A stretch of DNA of 64,000 nucleotides from Algiphilus sp965216485 (GCF_965216485.1 NZ_OZ244162.1:558001-622000); one strand, 5' to 3'; positions 16,864 through 26,588 are shown, numbered from the stretch's first letter. Program-made: numbers and translations. The notes: generated by a model not told the origin, from the sequence alone.

Positions 16864-17826
16864 ATGGCAACGTTGAACGCAAATGCTGCGCAAGTGCTCG
16901 CGCTGATGGAACAGGCCGGCCAGCCACCGTTGGAATCACTGCAGCCGGTGGAGGCGCGCGCCGCCATCGCGCAGGGCCTGGCGGCACTGCAGGGCACGCC
17001 CACCCCGGTAGAAGAAGTCGAACGCGTCACGGCGCGCTGCACCCATGCGGACATCCCGTTGCGCATCTACCGGAACGACGGCGGTGCCGATACGCCCTCG
17101 CCGGCCATCATTTTCTTCCATGGCGGCGGCTTCGTGCTCGGCGACCTGGACCTTTATGACCGCTTCTGTCGCCGGCTCTGCGTGGCGTCGCATGCGGCCG
17201 TGATCTCGGTGGATTACCGTCTGGCACCGGAGCACCCCTTCCCTGCTGCGGTGGAGGATGCTGCCGCGGTCGTACGCTGGGTACACGGCCATGCGGACTC
17301 CCTGGGTGTCTGCCCCGACAGCCTGAGCGTGGCAGGCGATTCCGCCGGCGCCAACCTGGCCACTGTGGCCGCGCTGTCCGTTCGCGACGATGACAACCTC
17401 CAGCTCGTCCACCAGCTACTGTTCTACCCGGTGACTGACCTGTCGCAGGAATCCGAGGGCTACGAGCGCTGCGGCGAGGGATACTTCCTGACCACCGAGC
17501 TAATGCGTTATTTCAAACAGCACTATCTGGACAGTCCGCGCACGGCCCGCGACGAGCGGGCGTCCCCGCTGCTGGCCTCCGATCTATCGGGTCTGCCCAG
17601 CGCGACGGTGCTCGTCTGCGGCTTCGACCCGCTCCGTGATGAAGGCCTCGCCTATGCCGAGGCGCTGAAGGCCGCCGGAGTATCCGTCGATGTGCTCAAT
17701 ATCGACGATCAAATTCACGCCTTCCCCTTGATGGATGGCGCCATCCCCGAAGCCACGGAAATTCTCGACACCGTTGGGCACGCGCTGCGTCCGGTGCTGG
17801 CCGCACGCCAGCCGGTCGCCTCCTAG
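16864..17826 (+). CDS. HSL-family (family IV) alpha/beta-hydrolase, putative esterase or lactonase
   Basis: A 320-aa protein with the oxyanion motif HGGGF (86-90) and nucleophile elbow GDSAG (Ser160), both diagnostic of hormone-sensitive-lipase-type esterases; the acid is probably the Asp of FDPLRDEG (~256) and the base the His of IHAF (~286). It fits hydrolysis of the ester or lactone made by the divergent Baeyer-Villiger enzyme. ATG 16864 follows GGAGGAGA; the frame extending to 16774 is not supported. It is the first gene of an operon with the CoA ligase 24 bp downstream. Confidence 0.85.
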   Translation: MATLNANAAQVLALMEQAGQPPLESLQPVEARAAIAQGLAALQGTPTPVEEVERVTARCTHADIPLRIYRNDGGADTPSPAIIFFHGGGFVLGDLDLYDRFCRRLCVASHAAVISVDYRLAPEHPFPAAVEDAAAVVRWVHGHADSLGVCPDSLSVAGDSAGANLATVAALSVRDDDNLQLVHQLLFYPVTDLSQESEGYERCGEGYFLTTELMRYFKQHYLDSPRTARDERASPLLASDLSGLPSATVLVCGFDPLRDEGLAYAEALKAAGVSVDVLNIDDQIHAFPLMDGAIPEATEILDTVGHALRPVLAARQPVAS

Positions 17827-17850
17827 ACCTGCCGCGCCAAGGAGACCGCA

Positions 17851-19392
17851 ATGCATACCTGCAGCTTCATTGAACGCAATGCCATCCGCTATCCCGACGA
17901 TACCGCCACCGAAGAGGCGGGGGTTCGCCAGAGCTGGCGTGCCTTTCGGGACCGCATCACCGCACTGGCCGGGGGGCTCGCCGCAAAGGGCGTCGCACCC
18001 GGCGACCGCGTCGCCATCCTTGCCGAGAACTCCGTGGCCTACATGGAGATCACCTATGCCACGCAGTGGCTCGGTGCGGTCTCCGTGCCCATCAATACCC
18101 GCTGGACGCCGGACGAGGTCGCCTTCGCACTGCAGGACAGCAGTGCGCAATGGATCTTCATCGATCAGCTCGGCGCGGGCTGCTACGCCAAGATGCCGGC
18201 CGAGGTGCGCAAGGCCGTCGGGCCGGTCGCACTGGATGCGGCGGCGCAATCCGTCGACGGCGCGCTGACCCTGGACAGCCTGCTGTCGGCGGAGCCGGTG
18301 AGCGCCCTGCGCCACGCCGATGATGATGTCGCCAGCATCTTCTACACCGGTGGCACGACGGGCCGCTCCAAGGGCGTGCAGCTCACGCATTCCAACCACG
18401 TGCTGCACAGCCTCGCCTTCGCCGCGGAGCTCAGCCTGACGCATCGCATGCGCCATCTGCATGTGGCGCCGATGTTCCACATCGCCGACGCGCTGTTCTT
18501 CCATGTGGTAACCGCCCTCGGCGGTGTGCACCACGTCATTCCGCGCTTCGAGCCCTCGGCATGCGCCCAGGCCATCCTCGACCAGGACATCGACCAGACC
18601 ATTCTGGTGCCGACGATGATCGGCATGATGATGAACGAGGAAGCGGGCCGCGCCGGCCTCAAGAAGCTCCGCCGCCTGCTGTATGGCGCCTCCCCCATGC
18701 CGCAGGCCCTGCTGGATCGTGTGATGAAGGAGTGCCCCTCCCTCGAGCTGATCCAGGCCTACGGACAGACCGAGTCCTCGCCGGTGCTGACGCTGCTCAG
18801 CGGGGACGACCATCGCAACCCCACCGGTGACATCACGCGCTCGGCGGGCCGCGCCATGCTGGGATGCGAGGTCGCGATCTTCGACGCCAATGATCAGCCG
18901 CTGCCCCCCGGGGCACATGGAGAGATCGTCGCGCGCGGCCCGCAGGTCACGCCGGGCTATCTCAATCGCCCCGACGAGAACCGCGACACCTTCCGTGGCG
19001 GCTGGCTGCATACCGGCGATGCTGGCGTGATGGACGAGCGCGGCTATGTCTATGTCACCGATCGCATCAAGGACATGATCGTGACCGGTGGAGAAAACGT
19101 GTATTCGGTGGAAGTCGAGCAGGTGCTGTACGCCCTCGACGGCGTCGACCAGTGCTGCGTGGTGGGCATTCCGCACGAAAAATGGGGCGAAGCCGTGCAC
19201 GCGGTCATCGTCAAAAAACCCGGCAGCCCTCTCGATCGGCAGGGGGTTTTGGATCACTGCGCCGCCAAACTAGCGAACTACAAGCGGCCACTCGATGTGA
19301 CCTTCCGTGACGAACCCCTTCCGATTTCCGGCGCCGGGAAGATACTCAAGCGCGTGGTACGCGACGAGATTCGCGAGGTGGAAACAGCCTAG
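17851..19392 (+). CDS. Acyl-CoA synthetase (AMP-forming), fatty-acid-CoA-ligase type
   Basis: A 513-aa member of the ANL adenylating family. The P-loop-like A3 motif is YTGGTTGRSKG, A5 is YGQTESSP, A7-A8 runs through LHTGDAG and DRIKDMIVTGGENVY, and the A10 Lys lies in PISGAGKILK. It activates a carboxylic acid as acyl-AMP and then acyl-CoA, which would feed the ring-opened acid into beta-oxidation. It is placed between the esterase and the PQQ dehydrogenase genes in one operon; the start is preceded by AAGGAGA. The acid specificity cannot be read from the sequence. Confidence 0.88.
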   Translation: MHTCSFIERNAIRYPDDTATEEAGVRQSWRAFRDRITALAGGLAAKGVAPGDRVAILAENSVAYMEITYATQWLGAVSVPINTRWTPDEVAFALQDSSAQWIFIDQLGAGCYAKMPAEVRKAVGPVALDAAAQSVDGALTLDSLLSAEPVSALRHADDDVASIFYTGGTTGRSKGVQLTHSNHVLHSLAFAAELSLTHRMRHLHVAPMFHIADALFFHVVTALGGVHHVIPRFEPSACAQAILDQDIDQTILVPTMIGMMMNEEAGRAGLKKLRRLLYGASPMPQALLDRVMKECPSLELIQAYGQTESSPVLTLLSGDDHRNPTGDITRSAGRAMLGCEVAIFDANDQPLPPGAHGEIVARGPQVTPGYLNRPDENRDTFRGGWLHTGDAGVMDERGYVYVTDRIKDMIVTGGENVYSVEVEQVLYALDGVDQCCVVGIPHEKWGEAVHAVIVKKPGSPLDRQGVLDHCAAKLANYKRPLDVTFRDEPLPISGAGKILKRVVRDEIREVETA

Positions 19393-19519
19393 TGCTGGAT
19401 GGCCGTTTCGACGGCTGGATGGACGCTGTACACAAAACATAAACACACACCGCGGCGGCGGGCCCGATGGGCCCGTTGTCGCGAAGCAACATCAAAACGA
19501 CAAATCTGAGGAGCCTCTC

Positions 19520-21703
19520 ATGCGCTACCGAATGCCAGCGGCGTTGCTTGCCGCTTTGTGCAGTTCGCTCATTGCCTGTTCCAGTCCCGATGCCGACAGC
19601 GCAAAGACGGAGACCGCCGCACCCGCTTCGCAGGCTGCGGCCGATCAAGGCACGGACCCTGTCGCCGAGCGCCGCGCCGCGGTCGAGCGGGTGGACGACG
19701 CTGCCATCATGGCCAATGCCGCGCATAGCCGTGAATGGCTGACCTACAACCACGGCTTCTCCGAGCAGCGCTACAGCCGACTCCAGCAGATCAATGTCGA
19801 CAATGTCGACCGCCTCGGCCTCGCGTGGAGCTACGACCTGGGATCCACCCGCGGCGTGGAAGCCACACCGGTGGTGGTGGGCGGCACGATGTATGTGACC
19901 GCGCCCTGGAGCGTGGTGCATGCCCTCGACGCACGCACCGGTGAAATGCTCTGGAAGTACGACCCGCAGGTGCCCCGCGAATACGGCGCCCGTGCCTGCT
20001 GTGACGTGGTCAATCGCGGTGTGGCGGTGGCCAAGGGCAAGGTCTTCGTCGGTACGCTCGACGGCTATCTGGTGGCTCTCGATCCGGCCACGGGCGAGGT
20101 GCTCTGGCGCAAGGACACCTTTGGCCACATGCGCGAGAAGAAGCTCCAGACGATCACCGGCGCGCCGCGCGTCTTCGGTGATCTGGTGGTCATCGGCAAC
20201 GGTGGCGCCGAACTGCAGACACGTGGCTATCTGACCGCCTACAACGTGCACACCGGCGAGCAGGAATGGCGCTGGTACTCGGTGCCGGAAGACCCGGAAC
20301 CGCCCTTCGCCGATGCCTCCATGGAGATGGCCGCCAAGACCTGGGATCCGGATGGCGCGTGGCGGGAAACCGGTGGTGGCGGCACGATGTGGGATTCCAT
20401 GGCCTACGACCCGGAGCTTGGCCTGCTCTACGTCGGGGTCGGCAACGGCAATCCCTGGAACCGCGATGTGCGCAGCCCCAAGGGCGGCGACAACCTGTTC
20501 CTGTCGTCCATCGTCGCGCTCAAGGCCAAGACCGGCGAATACGTCTGGCACTACCAGGAAGTGCCGGGCGATACCTGGGACTTCACCGCCGCGCAGCACA
20601 TCATCCTGGCCGATCTTGAGATCGACGGCGAGCCGCGCAAGGTGCTGATGCATGCGCCGAAGAATGGGTTCTTCTTCGTCATCGATCGTACCGACGGAAG
20701 CTTCATTTCGGCCGAGCCCTTCGTCGATGTGAACTGGGCCGAAGGCTATGACGAGAACGGCCGGCCGATCATCGCCGAAGGCGCACGCGCGCAGGACGCC
20801 GCCTGGGAAACCCGGCCCAGCGCCTACGGTGCGCACAATTGGCACCCGATGTCCTTCAACCCGGAGACCGGGCTGGTCTACATCCCGGCCCAGGGTGTGC
20901 CGCTGGCGCTGGAGAGCGACCCCAGCTTCGAGCCGAACACGCACCAGCCCGGGCATCCGATGAGCAACCTCGGCTGGAACCTCGGCCACCTGGTCAACAC
21001 CATCACGCCGGAAGCCAAGCCTTTCGGGCATCTGCTGGCGTGGGACCCGGTCGCGCAGAAGGAGGTGTGGCGGCAGGAGTATCTGTCGCCGTGGAATGGC
21101 GGCACCACCACCACCGCCGGCGGCCTGGTCTTCCAGGGATCGGCGGACGCCCGCTTCATCGCCTATGACGCCAAGACCGGCGACGCGCTGTGGCAGGCCC
21201 CGGTCAGTTCGGGCGTGATCGCCGGGCCGTCCACCTACGAGATCGACGGCACCCAGTACGTCAGCATCGCGGTGGGCTGGGGCGGGGTCTACGGCCTGGC
21301 GCAGCGCCACAGCGAGCGCATGGGTACCGGCCGTGTCTACACCTTCCGACTCGATGGCAAGGCGGAAATGCCGGAGATTCCCAGCGCATCGGAGGTGCGC
21401 AGCACCACGCTGGTGTCCGGCTACGACTACGAGGCGGAGGATGTCGGTCCGGGTGCACAGCTCTATGTGAGCAGCTGCATCTTCTGCCACGGCGTTCCCG
21501 GTGTGAACAACGGCGGCAGCCTGCCCAACCCCGGCTATGTCGACGCCAGCGTCCTGGAGTCGCTGCCCACCCTGCTGATTGAAGGCGCCTGGTCCAGCCG
21601 CGGCATGCCCAGCTTCAAGGGCAAGTTGACCGAACGCGAGGCAGAGCAGATCGCGGCCTTCATCCAGAACACGGCGGAAAGCGTCGCCAAACAGAGCAAG
21701 TGA
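19520..21703 (+). CDS. PQQ- and haem c-dependent alcohol dehydrogenase (quinohaemoprotein), predicted lipoprotein
   Basis: From ATG 19520 (GAGGAG upstream) the product has 727 aa. It combines a PQQ eight-bladed propeller, including the vicinal disulfide ACCDVVNRG and GDTWDFTAAQ with the likely catalytic Asp, with a C-terminal cytochrome c domain (C653-I-F-C656-H657, axial Met696 in GMPSFKG). This is the type II quinohaemoprotein alcohol dehydrogenase layout: a periplasmic alcohol is oxidised and electrons pass to the haem. The leader ends in a lipobox LIAC (Cys20), predicting membrane anchoring. The next gene is an aldehyde dehydrogenase. The longer frame from 19307 overlaps the CoA-ligase gene and is rejected. 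Confidence 0.87.
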   Translation: MRYRMPAALLAALCSSLIACSSPDADSAKTETAAPASQAAADQGTDPVAERRAAVERVDDAAIMANAAHSREWLTYNHGFSEQRYSRLQQINVDNVDRLGLAWSYDLGSTRGVEATPVVVGGTMYVTAPWSVVHALDARTGEMLWKYDPQVPREYGARACCDVVNRGVAVAKGKVFVGTLDGYLVALDPATGEVLWRKDTFGHMREKKLQTITGAPRVFGDLVVIGNGGAELQTRGYLTAYNVHTGEQEWRWYSVPEDPEPPFADASMEMAAKTWDPDGAWRETGGGGTMWDSMAYDPELGLLYVGVGNGNPWNRDVRSPKGGDNLFLSSIVALKAKTGEYVWHYQEVPGDTWDFTAAQHIILADLEIDGEPRKVLMHAPKNGFFFVIDRTDGSFISAEPFVDVNWAEGYDENGRPIIAEGARAQDAAWETRPSAYGAHNWHPMSFNPETGLVYIPAQGVPLALESDPSFEPNTHQPGHPMSNLGWNLGHLVNTITPEAKPFGHLLAWDPVAQKEVWRQEYLSPWNGGTTTTAGGLVFQGSADARFIAYDAKTGDALWQAPVSSGVIAGPSTYEIDGTQYVSIAVGWGGVYGLAQRHSERMGTGRVYTFRLDGKAEMPEIPSASEVRSTTLVSGYDYEAEDVGPGAQLYVSSCIFCHGVPGVNNGGSLPNPGYVDASVLESLPTLLIEGAWSSRGMPSFKGKLTEREAEQIAAFIQNTAESVAKQSK

Positions 21704-21757
21704 CCCCTTTTTCGGGCGTCGTGCGCGGCGCCTGCACTGGCCAACGAGGAGACAAGC

Positions 21758-23272
21758 ATGAACAAGATGATGTCCGGTTTCGAAGTGCAACCCGCGGTGA
21801 CGAGCTTCCTCAAGGGACCGCTGAAGATGCTGATCGGCGGCGAATGGGTGGATGCCCAGTCGGGCGAGACCATTGAGGTCTTCGACCCCGCCACCGGTGA
21901 GCGGCTGGGTGCCGTACCGTCCGCCGGTGAGGCCGATGTCGACAAGGCCGTGCGCGCTGCGCGTACCGCCTTCGAGTCGGGCCCCTGGCGCAGCATGCAG
22001 CCCGCGGAGCGCGCCCGCATTGTCTGGCGCATCGGCGAACTGCTGCTGGAAAACGCCGCCGAGCTGGCGGAGATCGAGTCCATCGACAACGGCAAGCCCG
22101 CTGCCATCGCGCAGGCGGCAGATATTCCGATTGCCGCGGACGTCTTCCAGTACCACGCTGGCTGGGCCACCAAGCTCTACGGACGCTCGGTAGAGCCGTC
22201 GGTGTCCTACATGCCGGGCATGCGCTGGCACGCCTACACCCGGCGCGAGCCGGTGGGGGTCTGCGGCCAGATCATTCCGTGGAACTTCCCCTTGCTGATG
22301 GCCGCCTTCAAGCTGGCGCCTGCCCTGGCCACCGGCAACGTGGTGGTGCTGAAAGTGGCGGAAGACACCCCGTTGTCCGCCATCCGCATGGGCCAACTCA
22401 TGCAGGAGGCGGGCGTGCCCGATGGGGTGGTCAACATCATCACGGGCTATGGCGAGACCGCTGGCGCCGCCGTGGCGGGGCATCCGGACGTGGACAAGGT
22501 GGCCTTCACCGGTTCGACCGAAGTCGGCAAGCTCATCGTCAATGCCGCCAAGGGCAACCTCAAGAACGTGTCGCTGGAGCTGGGCGGCAAGTCGCCGAAC
22601 ATCATCCTCAACGACGCGGATCTGGAAAGGGCGATTCCCGGCGCAGCCGAAGCCATCTTCTTCAACCACGGGCAGTGCTGTACCGCGGGCTCGCGCCTGT
22701 TCGTGCAGTCGGACATCTATGACAAGGTCATGGAAGGGCTCACCGACTACGCCAAGAGCATCAAGCTTGGGCCCGGCCTCGACCCGGACACGGCGATGGG
22801 TCCGCTCGTATCCGCCAAGCAGCTCGAACGCGTCCAGGGCTATGTCGAGAACGGCAAGAAGGCCGGCGCCCAAGCCATCACCGGCGGCCAGCGCGTGGGC
22901 GAAAAGGGCCACTTCTTTGCACCGACGCTGATGGCCGATGTCGACGACAAGATGGAGGTCTACCGCGAAGAGATCTTCGGCCCGGTGGTCTGCGTCACCC
23001 GCTTCGACGAGGCCGATGCACAGCTCCTTGCGCGCGCCAACGACAGCATCTACGGGCTCGCTGCCGGTGTCTGGACGCGTGACCTCGAGAAGGCGCACCG
23101 GCTGGCCGCCGGCCTGCGTGCCGGTACCGTCTGGGTGAATACCTACAACGCCTTCGATCCCTCCTTGCCCTTCGGTGGCTTCAAGCAGTCCGGCTGGGGA
23201 CGTGAGAACGGTGATGAGGTGTTGGAGCACTACCTGGAGCCCAAGGCGGTGGCGATTGCGCTTGGGGAATAG
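21758..23272 (+). CDS. NAD(P)-dependent aldehyde dehydrogenase
   Basis: A 504-aa classical ALDH: cofactor motif FTGSTEVG (250-257), general-base Glu274 in LELGGKSPN, catalytic Cys308 in FFNHGQCCTAGSR, and the C-terminal PFGGFKQSGWGRE. It oxidises an aldehyde to an acid, presumably the product of the PQQ alcohol dehydrogenase encoded 54 bp upstream. Since that enzyme acts in the periplasm and this one in the cytoplasm, the aldehyde would have to cross the membrane. It is the last gene of the operon, followed by a strong terminator. Confidence 0.92.
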   Translation: MNKMMSGFEVQPAVTSFLKGPLKMLIGGEWVDAQSGETIEVFDPATGERLGAVPSAGEADVDKAVRAARTAFESGPWRSMQPAERARIVWRIGELLLENAAELAEIESIDNGKPAAIAQAADIPIAADVFQYHAGWATKLYGRSVEPSVSYMPGMRWHAYTRREPVGVCGQIIPWNFPLLMAAFKLAPALATGNVVVLKVAEDTPLSAIRMGQLMQEAGVPDGVVNIITGYGETAGAAVAGHPDVDKVAFTGSTEVGKLIVNAAKGNLKNVSLELGGKSPNIILNDADLERAIPGAAEAIFFNHGQCCTAGSRLFVQSDIYDKVMEGLTDYAKSIKLGPGLDPDTAMGPLVSAKQLERVQGYVENGKKAGAQAITGGQRVGEKGHFFAPTLMADVDDKMEVYREEIFGPVVCVTRFDEADAQLLARANDSIYGLAAGVWTRDLEKAHRLAAGLRAGTVWVNTYNAFDPSLPFGGFKQSGWGRENGDEVLEHYLEPKAVAIALGE

Positions 23273-23296
23273 TTCTTCTTTGCTTTTGTGACCTTG

Positions 23297-23321
23297 GGGC
23301 CCGCTTCTGGCGGGCCCTTTT
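23297..23321 (+). terminator. Rho-independent terminator after the aldehyde dehydrogenase gene
   Basis: Stem GGGCCCGC/GCGGGCCC (23297-23304, 23310-23317) with a TTCTG loop and TTTT tail. Confidence 0.8.
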
Positions 23322-23332
23322 CGTTCCCCCTC

Positions 23333-23966
23333 CACCCGCGCCGGAGTAGCGCCTGCGCGCAGGGGGTGGCTGGCCAGGGACGGCCAGCCAAGGCCTGTCA
23401 CGACAGGGACGTCGTGTCAGGCCGACCCCGAGCACAGGCGCTACGTAGGGGCCCGGCCCGACAGGGTCGGCGCGGGTGTGGGGTGCCTTCTCTTTGGTTC
23501 CTTTCTCTGGGCAAGCAGAGAAAGGGACCCGCACCGGGCAGGGTGCTCAGATCAGAGCTCAAAGCATCACAGGTGCGGAACCAAGAGCGATGGTGGTTAA
23601 TGGAGCAACCGCCACTGCAACTGAATCGCCAAGTGTTCCGCGCTCTGAAGCAATTCACTGACGGATGAATCACTGAGAACGCGCGGGTTCCTTTGGTTAC
23701 GACCAAAGGAACCAAAGCCATAGTGCCCACGGGTGGCCTGGGCCGGCTAACGCCGACCCAGGTGCCCGGATCGAGCGTCGTGCTCGGGGTCGGGCTGAGG
23801 CGGCGTCCATGCCGCCCCAGCCCTTGCTCGACGTCCTGTCTCGCACCCCCTGCGCGCGCCGCCCAATCCGGCCACCCGCCAAGGGCACAGGGACTGGCTC
23901 GCTGCTTCGCAGCATCGCCGCGTCGGCTGCGATGTCGCGGAGCGACGAGCCGTATGGAGTCCCCTG
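23333..23966. repeat. 634-bp tandem repeat, unit 1
   Basis: This is the first of two adjacent head-to-tail copies; landmarks shared with unit 2 (CACCCGCGCCGGAG, CACTGAGAACGCGCGGG, AAGGGCACAGGGACTGG) are all 634 bp apart. It is non-coding: the frames inside are Arg/Pro-rich and unconserved. It contains two hairpins, 23496-23529 (13-bp stem, one G-U pair) and 23686-23713 (11-bp stem), plus several short GC palindromes. Confidence 0.9.
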
Positions 23967-24552
23967 CACCCGCGCCGGAGTAGCGCCTGCGCGCAGGGGG
24001 TGGCTGGCCACGGATGGCCAGCCAAGGCCTGTCACGACACGGACGTCGTGTCAGGCCGACCCCGAGCACAGGCGCTACGGAGGGGCCCGGCCCGACAGGG
24101 CCGGCGCGGGTGTGGGGTGCGGTCTTTTGGTTACTTTTCTATCGCACAATAGAAAAGTAACCCGCACCGGGCAGAGTGATCAGACCGGAGCGCTATCCAT
24201 AACAGGTGCGGAACTCTGAGCGCTGGTGGTCGTTGAGCCACCCCAGAATCTGGACCTCACTGCCACAGATTCCGCGCTCTGTAGCAATCCACTGTCGAGT
24301 GGATCACTGAGAACGCGCGGGTTCCTTTGGTTACGGCCAAAGGAACCAAAGCCATGGTGCCCACGGGTGGCCTGGGCCGGCTACGCCGACCCAGGTGCCC
24401 GGATCAGGCGTCGTGCTCGGGGTACGCGCCGACACGACGTCCCTGTCGTGACGGCGCTTGCTCGACGTCCTGTCTCGCACCCCCTGCGCGCGCCACCCGA
24501 TCCGGCCACCCGCCAAGGGCACAGGGACTGGCTCGCCGCTGCGCGGCATCGC
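23967..24552. repeat. 634-bp tandem repeat, unit 2 (slightly shorter at its right end)
   Basis: Copy of unit 1. The hairpin at 24129-24162 has a perfect 14-bp stem whose sequence differs from that of unit 1 in both arms, so pairing is kept. The second hairpin is at 24320-24347. Similarity fades after about 24552, just before the stop codon region of the leftward oxidoreductase gene. Confidence 0.88.
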
Positions 24553-24586
24553 TGCGGATTGCCGCAACGGGGGCTGGGACGGAAGG

Positions 24587-25594
24587 CTAGTACGTCAGGC
24601 AGATCTTCCCAAAGTGCTTCTGCGATTCCTGATGGCGGAAGGCATCCGCAATCTTCTCCAGCGGGAAGCTGGAATCGATGACCGGCTTGATGCCAGTGGC
24701 ATTCAGCCCGGCGACCATATTGAGCTGATGCTCACGGCTGCCTACGGTGATGCCTTTCAGGCGGATCTGCTTGACCATCATGGCCGCGGTGGGAATGTCG
24801 CCGCTCATACCGGTCAGCACGCCGATGAGGGAGACATGGCCGTCGTCGCGGCTGGCGGCGAAGGAGTTCGCTAGGTTGCCGGGGCCGCCCACATCCACCA
24901 CATGATCGACGCCGCCGGCGGGACACAGGGCGGCGACGGCTTCGCCCCATTTCGGGGTGTTCTTGTAGTTGACAGTGTGATCCGCACCCAGCGCGCGCAG
25001 ACGCTCCAGTTTCTCGTCGGAGGAGGAGGTGGCGATGACGGTGGCGCCTGCCGCCTTGGCCATCTGCAGTGCGAAGATGGACACGCCACCGGTGCCCTGC
25101 ACCAGCACCGTTTCACCGGGCTGCAGGCCGCCTTCGACGAAGAGCGCGCGCCAGGCGGTCAGCCCGGCACAGGGCAGGGTAGCGGCTTCTTCGAAGCTGT
25201 AGCCGTCCGGGATGGGCGTGAAGGCGGTCTCTGCGTTGCAGACGTATTCGGCGGCATAGCCCTGGGCGGTGTCACCGGGGATGCACGCCCAGCACTTGGC
25301 GAAGGCCGGGCGCCCGGACTGCCACAGTGGGAAGAAGGTGCTCATGACGCGGTCGCCCGGTGCAAACAGCGTGACGCCTTCGCCCACGGCTTCGACCTCA
25401 CCCGCGACATCGGACATCGGGATGCGGCCGTCCTCGGTGGGGGCCGCGCCGGTGACGACGAGGTAGTCGTGAAAGTTCAGGGAACTGGCGCGGGCCCGGA
25501 CGAGAATCTGGCCCGGACCAGGCTCCGGTTTGGGCATGTCGACCACTTCGAGGGTGTCGAGGCTGGCGGGCTGGGGCAGACGGATCGCCTTCAT
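24587..25594 (-). CDS. MDR-superfamily NAD(P)H-dependent alcohol/quinone oxidoreductase
   Basis: A 335-aa medium-chain dehydrogenase. It has a GroES-like N-terminal half (SDVAGEVEAVG, FAPGDRV) and a Rossmann half with LVQGTGGVSIFALQMAKAAGA. The usual catalytic-zinc Cys/His pattern is not obvious and the four-Cys structural-zinc loop is missing, pointing to the zinc-free reductase branch. The start at 25594 is marked by AGGAGA upstream; the frame to 25924 is a shadow. Third gene of the leftward operon with two SDR genes. It could reduce an enone or oxidise an alcohol intermediate; direction is not decidable. Confidence 0.75.
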   Translation of the reverse strand: MKAIRLPQPASLDTLEVVDMPKPEPGPGQILVRARASSLNFHDYLVVTGAAPTEDGRIPMSDVAGEVEAVGEGVTLFAPGDRVMSTFFPLWQSGRPAFAKCWACIPGDTAQGYAAEYVCNAETAFTPIPDGYSFEEAATLPCAGLTAWRALFVEGGLQPGETVLVQGTGGVSIFALQMAKAAGATVIATSSSDEKLERLRALGADHTVNYKNTPKWGEAVAALCPAGGVDHVVDVGGPGNLANSFAASRDDGHVSLIGVLTGMSGDIPTAAMMVKQIRLKGITVGSREHQLNMVAGLNATGIKPVIDSSFPLEKIADAFRHQESQKHFGKICLTY

Positions 25595-25787
25595 GATCGG
25601 TGGGTCTCCTTGCGGGTCTTGTTGTGGGTGCGGCCGTTCACGGCGTACACCCATGGTAGGAATAAAGAGCTGTCCCGCGTGGGGCCTGAGATACGCGGCG
25701 CGTGGGGACAGAAGGGGGAGACACGGCGAAGGCGCCCGCAGGCGGCCCCCGCCGGTCGCACAGCATTCATTCGATGGTGCCGGCCGT

Positions 25788-26558
25788 TCACCCGGCGCTG
25801 AGTCCGTTGTCGACGGGCATGGCGGCGCCGTTGACGAAACTGGCGGCATCCGAGGCGAGGAAGAGTGCGCAATCCGCGACTTCCTCCACCGTTCCCAGCC
25901 TTCCCTGACGCGCGTTGATGGCATCGGTCATCGGGATGCCGTGGCCTTGCTCGTAGCGGTCCAGGAAGCGGCTGCCCATATCGGTCTGGATCACCGCTGG
26001 GCAGAGCGCATTGACGCGGATGCCGGTATCGCGCAGCTCCTGCGCCAGCGAGCGCGAGATCTGAACAACGGCGCCTTTGGAGGCGCAATACAGGGACAGC
26101 AAGGGCCATCCGACGAGACCGGCCACCGAAGCCAGGTTGACGATGCTGCCCTTGGTTGGGGCCAGGTGGGGCACGGCGTGCTTGCAGCCAAGCAGTACGC
26201 CACGCACGTTGATGGCCAATAGCTGGTCGATCTCGTCGACGTCGAGTTCGGTGATCGCCTTGATGATCTCGATGCCGGCGTTGTTCACCAGGCAGTCCAG
26301 CCGGCCCTGCTGCGCCATGGTGGCCTCCAGCGCGGCCTGCCACTGTGCGTTCTCGCGCACGTCCAGCGCCAGCGCCTGATGCGACTGCCGCCCATCGTTC
26401 GGTAATGCGTCCACGACGGCCTGAGCTTGTTCCTGCTTCAGGTCGCTCGCCACGACCGTCGCGCCCGCGGCGGCGAAAGTCTGGGCGCAGGCCTTGCCAA
26501 TGCCGCTACCGGCGCCGGTGATGAAGACCACCTTGCCGTGAAATTCGTGCTTCGCCAT
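25788..26558 (-). CDS. Short-chain dehydrogenase/reductase (SDR), copy a
   Basis: A 256-aa classical SDR: TGAGSGIG (14-21), NNAG (92-95), catalytic Ser144, Tyr157 and Lys161 (YCASK). It interconverts an alcohol and a ketone with NAD(P). It is the second gene of a leftward operon, 30 bp after the SDR at 26589-27353, and 193 bp before the MDR gene. A likely role is oxidation of the secondary alcohol whose ketone the Baeyer-Villiger enzyme attacks, or reduction of a later intermediate. Confidence 0.88.
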   Translation of the reverse strand: MAKHEFHGKVVFITGAGSGIGKACAQTFAAAGATVVASDLKQEQAQAVVDALPNDGRQSHQALALDVRENAQWQAALEATMAQQGRLDCLVNNAGIEIIKAITELDVDEIDQLLAINVRGVLLGCKHAVPHLAPTKGSIVNLASVAGLVGWPLLSLYCASKGAVVQISRSLAQELRDTGIRVNALCPAVIQTDMGSRFLDRYEQGHGIPMTDAINARQGRLGTVEEVADCALFLASDAASFVNGAAMPVDNGLSAG

Positions 26559-26588
26559 GTCGTTCTCTCCTCTTGGGGCTGCGCGGCG

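Noticed and set aside
19346..23401. 1351-codon open frame on the minus strand opposite the PQQ dehydrogenase and aldehyde dehydrogenase genes
   Set aside because: It is an antisense shadow produced by high third-position GC. It is His/Arg/Gly-rich without domain motifs, while both plus-strand genes carry intact catalytic motifs.
23721..23735. GGGTGG strings inside the tandem repeats as extra LuxR boxes
   Set aside because: The left half CTACCCG is absent and there is no -10-like hexamer at 22-23 bp.
23333..24552. CRISPR array or insertion sequence in the repeated region
   Set aside because: There are only two long units, no short repeat-spacer pattern, no transposase frame, and no target-site duplication.
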